Assembly: GCA_021826695.1 (NCBI GenBank)
Contig: JAKAYS010000014.1
Location: 1-35,382, forward strand
DNA from: Acidobacteriota bacterium
GTDB taxonomy: Bacteria; Acidobacteriota; Terriglobia; Terriglobales; Acidobacteriaceae
Length of the DNA: 35,382 nucleotides
Direction: 5' to 3'
The notes below the pieces were generated by a model that saw only the letters and a list, made by a program, of their open reading frames with translations, had not been told where the DNA came from and did no database searches. Positions 33,293-35,382 of the stretch are shown in pieces. A program made the translations under genes and the position numbers. How positions within the stretch are numbered: the first letter of the stretch is position 1; each line of letters opens with the position of its first letter.

Positions 33293-33862
33293 TCAAACTT
33301 TGAATTTCTCGCGGAGCCATTTTAAGACGGCGAGTTGCTCGTCTTGACCTGCTCGTCGAACCTGAGACAGAAGCCAAAGAGCAGTAGGTTTCTCAGTTGT
33401 GATGTTCTTCGCACCCTGGTTGCAGGTCGAACATAGCGTCCGCAGGTTGGAAAGCTCGTCTTTGCCGCCGAGGCTCTTGTCTACTATGTGTCCGATGTGA
33501 AGGCGGGCCTTGCGTCCGGTTTCCGGATCAGTTTCGCTGGGCGTCAAGCCGCACATCTGGCAGGTAAAGCCGTTGCGATCCAGAACTACTGCGCGGAGTT
33601 TCGCAGACATGTTCCTTGAGAAACGAATATTGGAAATCTTCGGTGGCAGTTCTTTCAGTAAATATTGGCCCGGTTTCAATCCTGCGTTGTCGTTGTGGGT
33701 GAGAATCGGCCAGCCTTCATCCTCTCGCAGTTCTCGCACGCGACGCGCCCATTCGCTGACGTTGACACCTGCTGCATCATGTATTTCGTTTGATGTGACC
33801 ACCCGTCCGACGTTGGCAAGGAGGAACTGCCGGATACGCTCTTTCGATCCCGGCTTACGCAT
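33293..33862 (-). CDS. HNH endonuclease, probable type II restriction enzyme
   Basis: The N-terminal half of this 189-residue protein looks like a winged-helix DNA-binding region (SKERIRQFLLANVG, NEIHDAAGVNVSEWARRV). The C-terminal half is an HNH nuclease: zinc knuckles CQMC (about residue 101) and CSTC (about 144), catalytic HIGHIVDKSLGG and NLRTLCSTCN. It overlaps the upstream C5-methyltransferase gene by eight bases (33855-33862), so the pair is coupled as expected for a restriction-modification operon. Recognition sequence is unknown. A role as a stand-alone homing-type HNH is possible but less likely given the overlap. Confidence 0.8.
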   Translation of the reverse strand: MRKPGSKERIRQFLLANVGRVVTSNEIHDAAGVNVSEWARRVRELREDEGWPILTHNDNAGLKPGQYLLKELPPKISNIRFSRNMSAKLRAVVLDRNGFTCQMCGLTPSETDPETGRKARLHIGHIVDKSLGGKDELSNLRTLCSTCNQGAKNITTEKPTALWLLSQVRRAGQDEQLAVLKWLREKFKV

Positions 33863-34646
33863 TGCGCTTCAACTCGGATTCTCCTAGTTTGGTTGCAAGT
33901 AAATACGTCAGCAGTTGCTTGCCGATGAATCGTGTGTAGGCAGGTGGAATTGCCTCGTTCAGTTCATTCTTAGTCATCCAGTTGATGCCCATGGCATCAC
34001 GGGCCGCTGCTATGGTGCAGTTGCCTCCACCCGTTACCTGAACGAAATCTCGCATATCGTCGGTCTTACCATAATGCGACTTTCTTTTGTCGAACGTGTG
34101 AACTTTTGGATGAACTCCATGCTTCGGGGTCAGAATCGCGAAATTCGCTTCGAACAGACGATGACGAAGTACCCTAAGACCCCTAAACATCGTGCCGCAA
34201 AGTACTATAGGATTTCGTAATGGTGCACCATCGACATTCTCGATGATGTAAGGAAGCCCCGAACGCACCAGCATGTCTCTGACCGGTTCTATGAGACGCG
34301 GCCATGCGTCAGCGTTGCCGTTCCGTTTAGCGAGATCGGAATATGACTGGCATGGTGGCGATGCGTGAATTGCATCAAATGTCGAGATAAATTTAGCGTC
34401 AAGCTTTAAAGCATCCGTCCGAATGAAAGGAAATGGGTAATTGGGCTGCGGTTCGATGTCCACTCCAACAACGTCAAATCCTGCCGTACTGTATCCTTTG
34501 GCTGCACCACCAGCGCAGCAGAACAAATCGAGCAGCCTCGGTCTCTGCCCAAGAATAGCAACTGCATTAGTCTCAATGTTCCTTTTGGAAGCGAATCGAC
34601 CCCCATTGTCGGAGATCAGGCTTAAAGTGGCAGGATCAGCGTTCAC
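33855..34646 (-). CDS. DNA cytosine-5 methyltransferase, compact phage-like type
   Basis: This 263-residue SAM-dependent enzyme is predicted to form 5-methylcytosine and protect DNA from the adjacent HNH nuclease. Motif I is LLDLFCCAGGAAKGY (about 38-52), followed by VVGVDIEPQPNYPF. Motif IV ASPPCQSYS holds the catalytic Cys, motif VI is IIENVDGAP, motif VIII RHRLFE and motif X IPPAYTRFIGKQLL. The space for a target-recognition domain between VIII and X is only about 60 residues, far shorter than in Dcm or HhaI, as in phage-borne relatives. The start is GTG 34646, with GAGAGGA eight bases upstream. The gene is AT-rich (25 of 60 G/C at 34381-34440). Confidence 0.85.
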   Translation of the reverse strand: MNADPATLSLISDNGGRFASKRNIETNAVAILGQRPRLLDLFCCAGGAAKGYSTAGFDVVGVDIEPQPNYPFPFIRTDALKLDAKFISTFDAIHASPPCQSYSDLAKRNGNADAWPRLIEPVRDMLVRSGLPYIIENVDGAPLRNPIVLCGTMFRGLRVLRHRLFEANFAILTPKHGVHPKVHTFDKRKSHYGKTDDMRDFVQVTGGGNCTIAAARDAMGINWMTKNELNEAIPPAYTRFIGKQLLTYLLATKLGESELKRNA

Positions 34647-34865
34647 GTATTAATTCCTCTCGTATTCACTTTATATTCGCTACGGAGCTTCGGAAAACAT
34701 TTTTATTTGCTCCAGACACAGAACCGGTTTCGAAAAGGAAGATTCGCATCTACCCAGCATCCTCATATGGGATGCGCGAGCGGATTCAGCGTACAATATA
34801 TCCAGTTCTTGAATGCCACGAGCATTCCGGTCTGGGCTGGATGATATGGGCCTGGGCTACCCGAT

Positions 34866-35216
34866 GGGGGCGTCACGGTTTCGACGGGATCGTTTGCGGC
34901 AGAGAGGCATGCCGGGGGGTGGGCACCCGTAATCGCTTACAAAAACACAATTGCTAACACTCAATTTGCACTTGCCGCTTAATTAAATAAGTGGCCGTTC
35001 TCTTCGGCTTTACCTGTGGGCTGGGGAAGGACGTCATACAGCAGGCTGGTTGTACGGGCTACGTCTGGGCTGGTACGGCGAGATTCTCAGGCTGGCGGAG
35101 TGCGCATCTTGTCGCTTCTAAGCGCGCAACGCGAGATCAAACGAACGCGACTACGCATGGAGACTCTTTGTTGACTAAGATTTCGGACGCGGGTTCGACT
35201 CCCGCCGCCTCCACCA
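34866..35216 (+). ncRNA. ssrA: Transfer-messenger RNA (tmRNA)
   Basis: This 351-base RNA rescues stalled ribosomes by trans-translation with SmpB. The 5' end GGGGGCG (34866-34872), followed by the conserved TCACGGTTTCGACGGG, pairs with CGCCTCC (35206-35212), which is followed by A and an encoded CCA (35214-35216). The T-arm is GCGGG-TTCGACT-CCCGC. The tag reading frame most likely resumes at GCT 34935, after the TAATC element, giving AYKNTIANTQFALAA and a TAA stop at 34980-34982. A shorter reading from GCT 34953 would give ANTQFALAA. The one-piece form is complete. Confidence 0.93.
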
Positions 35217-35290
35217 ATCTAACTATATGATTCTATTGGTCTTAGTGTCTATTTGAAATATTGGCATATGTGTTACGTGTGTCCGATCTA

Positions 35291-35382
35291 GTGTAGTCCG
35301 CCATAAATAGAATCATTTATATATCGAAGGTCATCTCATAAGATGAGGGGACCTCGATATGCGTGTGGCGACTACGATTGCA
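35291..35382 (+). mobile_element. IS630-family insertion sequence, left end only
   Basis: After a TA at 35289-35290 comes gtgtagtccgcca (35291-35303), the exact inverted complement of 110-122 at the other end of the window. It is followed by a leader of about 55 bases with a small hairpin (ctcat/atgag) and the start of an open frame. The element enters 74 bases beyond the tmRNA 3' end and continues past the window. Confidence 0.75.
35359..35382 (+). CDS. Transposase N-terminal fragment (IS630 type)
   Basis: Only eight codons are visible, MRVATTIA, running off the window. IS630 transposases often open with MR-(V/I)-A-x-x-I followed by a helix-turn-helix, so the fit is good but rests mainly on the terminal inverted repeat beside it. 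Confidence 0.5.

Noticed and set aside
34991-35230. Open frames within the tmRNA gene
   Set aside because: The region is structural RNA; the frames cross the tRNA-like domain.
1-35382. CRISPR array or tRNA genes
   Set aside because: No regularly spaced identical repeats, and no cloverleaf other than the tmRNA tRNA-like domain, were seen; the nine palindromes are dispersed and not array-like.

Overview
The window reads as a bacterial chromosome segment. It is most likely from an acidobacterium (class Terriglobia / subdivision 1 type). This is an inference from protein style, moderately high GC, divergent GH27/GH79 glycosidase genes, Tat-exported molybdoenzymes and many short intergenic palindromes; no taxonomic marker gene such as 16S rRNA is present. 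The segment starts inside the 3' end of an IS630-type insertion sequence and ends inside the 5' end of an IS630-type element with the same terminal repeat. It may therefore be a contig that broke at a multicopy IS.

Layout. 1-122: IS630 right end. 156-4979: folP (minus), then dacB (PBP4 type), a DUF6526 membrane protein, a lipoprotein cytochrome c translationally coupled to a small membrane protein, and a protein-L-isoaspartate-methyltransferase-like gene, followed by a decayed copy of the small membrane gene's 3' end. 5243-6861: an AT-richer two-gene unit on the minus strand, a HipA-like kinase overlapping a DUF3037 gene. 7006-9125: lipA, a small zinc-ribbon membrane protein and frr. 9248-11594: an orphan molybdopterin oxidoreductase and a CPXCG mini-protein. 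11720-15638: bamA and a Skp/OmpH chaperone, the outer-membrane biogenesis pair. 15973-17778: lepA (minus). 17994-21859: a DoxX-like gene with a probably frameshifted end, then the YceD-rpmF-plsX-fabD ribosome/fatty-acid cluster, lacking fabH. 22032-23924: a secreted unknown protein, a Rieske protein and a Yip1-family membrane protein. 24295-28647: a three-subunit xanthine-dehydrogenase/PaoABC-type molybdenum hydroxylase operon ending in an unrecognised small Cys-rich protein. 28691-31648: divergent GH27 alpha-galactosidase and GH79-like glycosidase. 31812-33005: a membrane diguanylate cyclase. 33293-34646: a compact, AT-richer restriction-modification pair (HNH nuclease and C5 methyltransferase). 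34866-35216: tmRNA (ssrA). 35291-end: IS630 left end.

Most genes are housekeeping: folate, lipoate, peptidoglycan, translation, outer membrane and lipid synthesis. Accessory material sits in two AT-richer islands (HipA-like/DUF3037 and the R-M pair) and at the IS ends. The most unusual non-coding signal is a family of at least nine short palindromes. They share constant edges (TCCCAC on the left, GGCACC on the right) but have different stems, and all lie in the same orientation whichever strand the neighbouring genes use. Two loci also show a gene flanked by a direct repeat of the preceding gene's 3' end.
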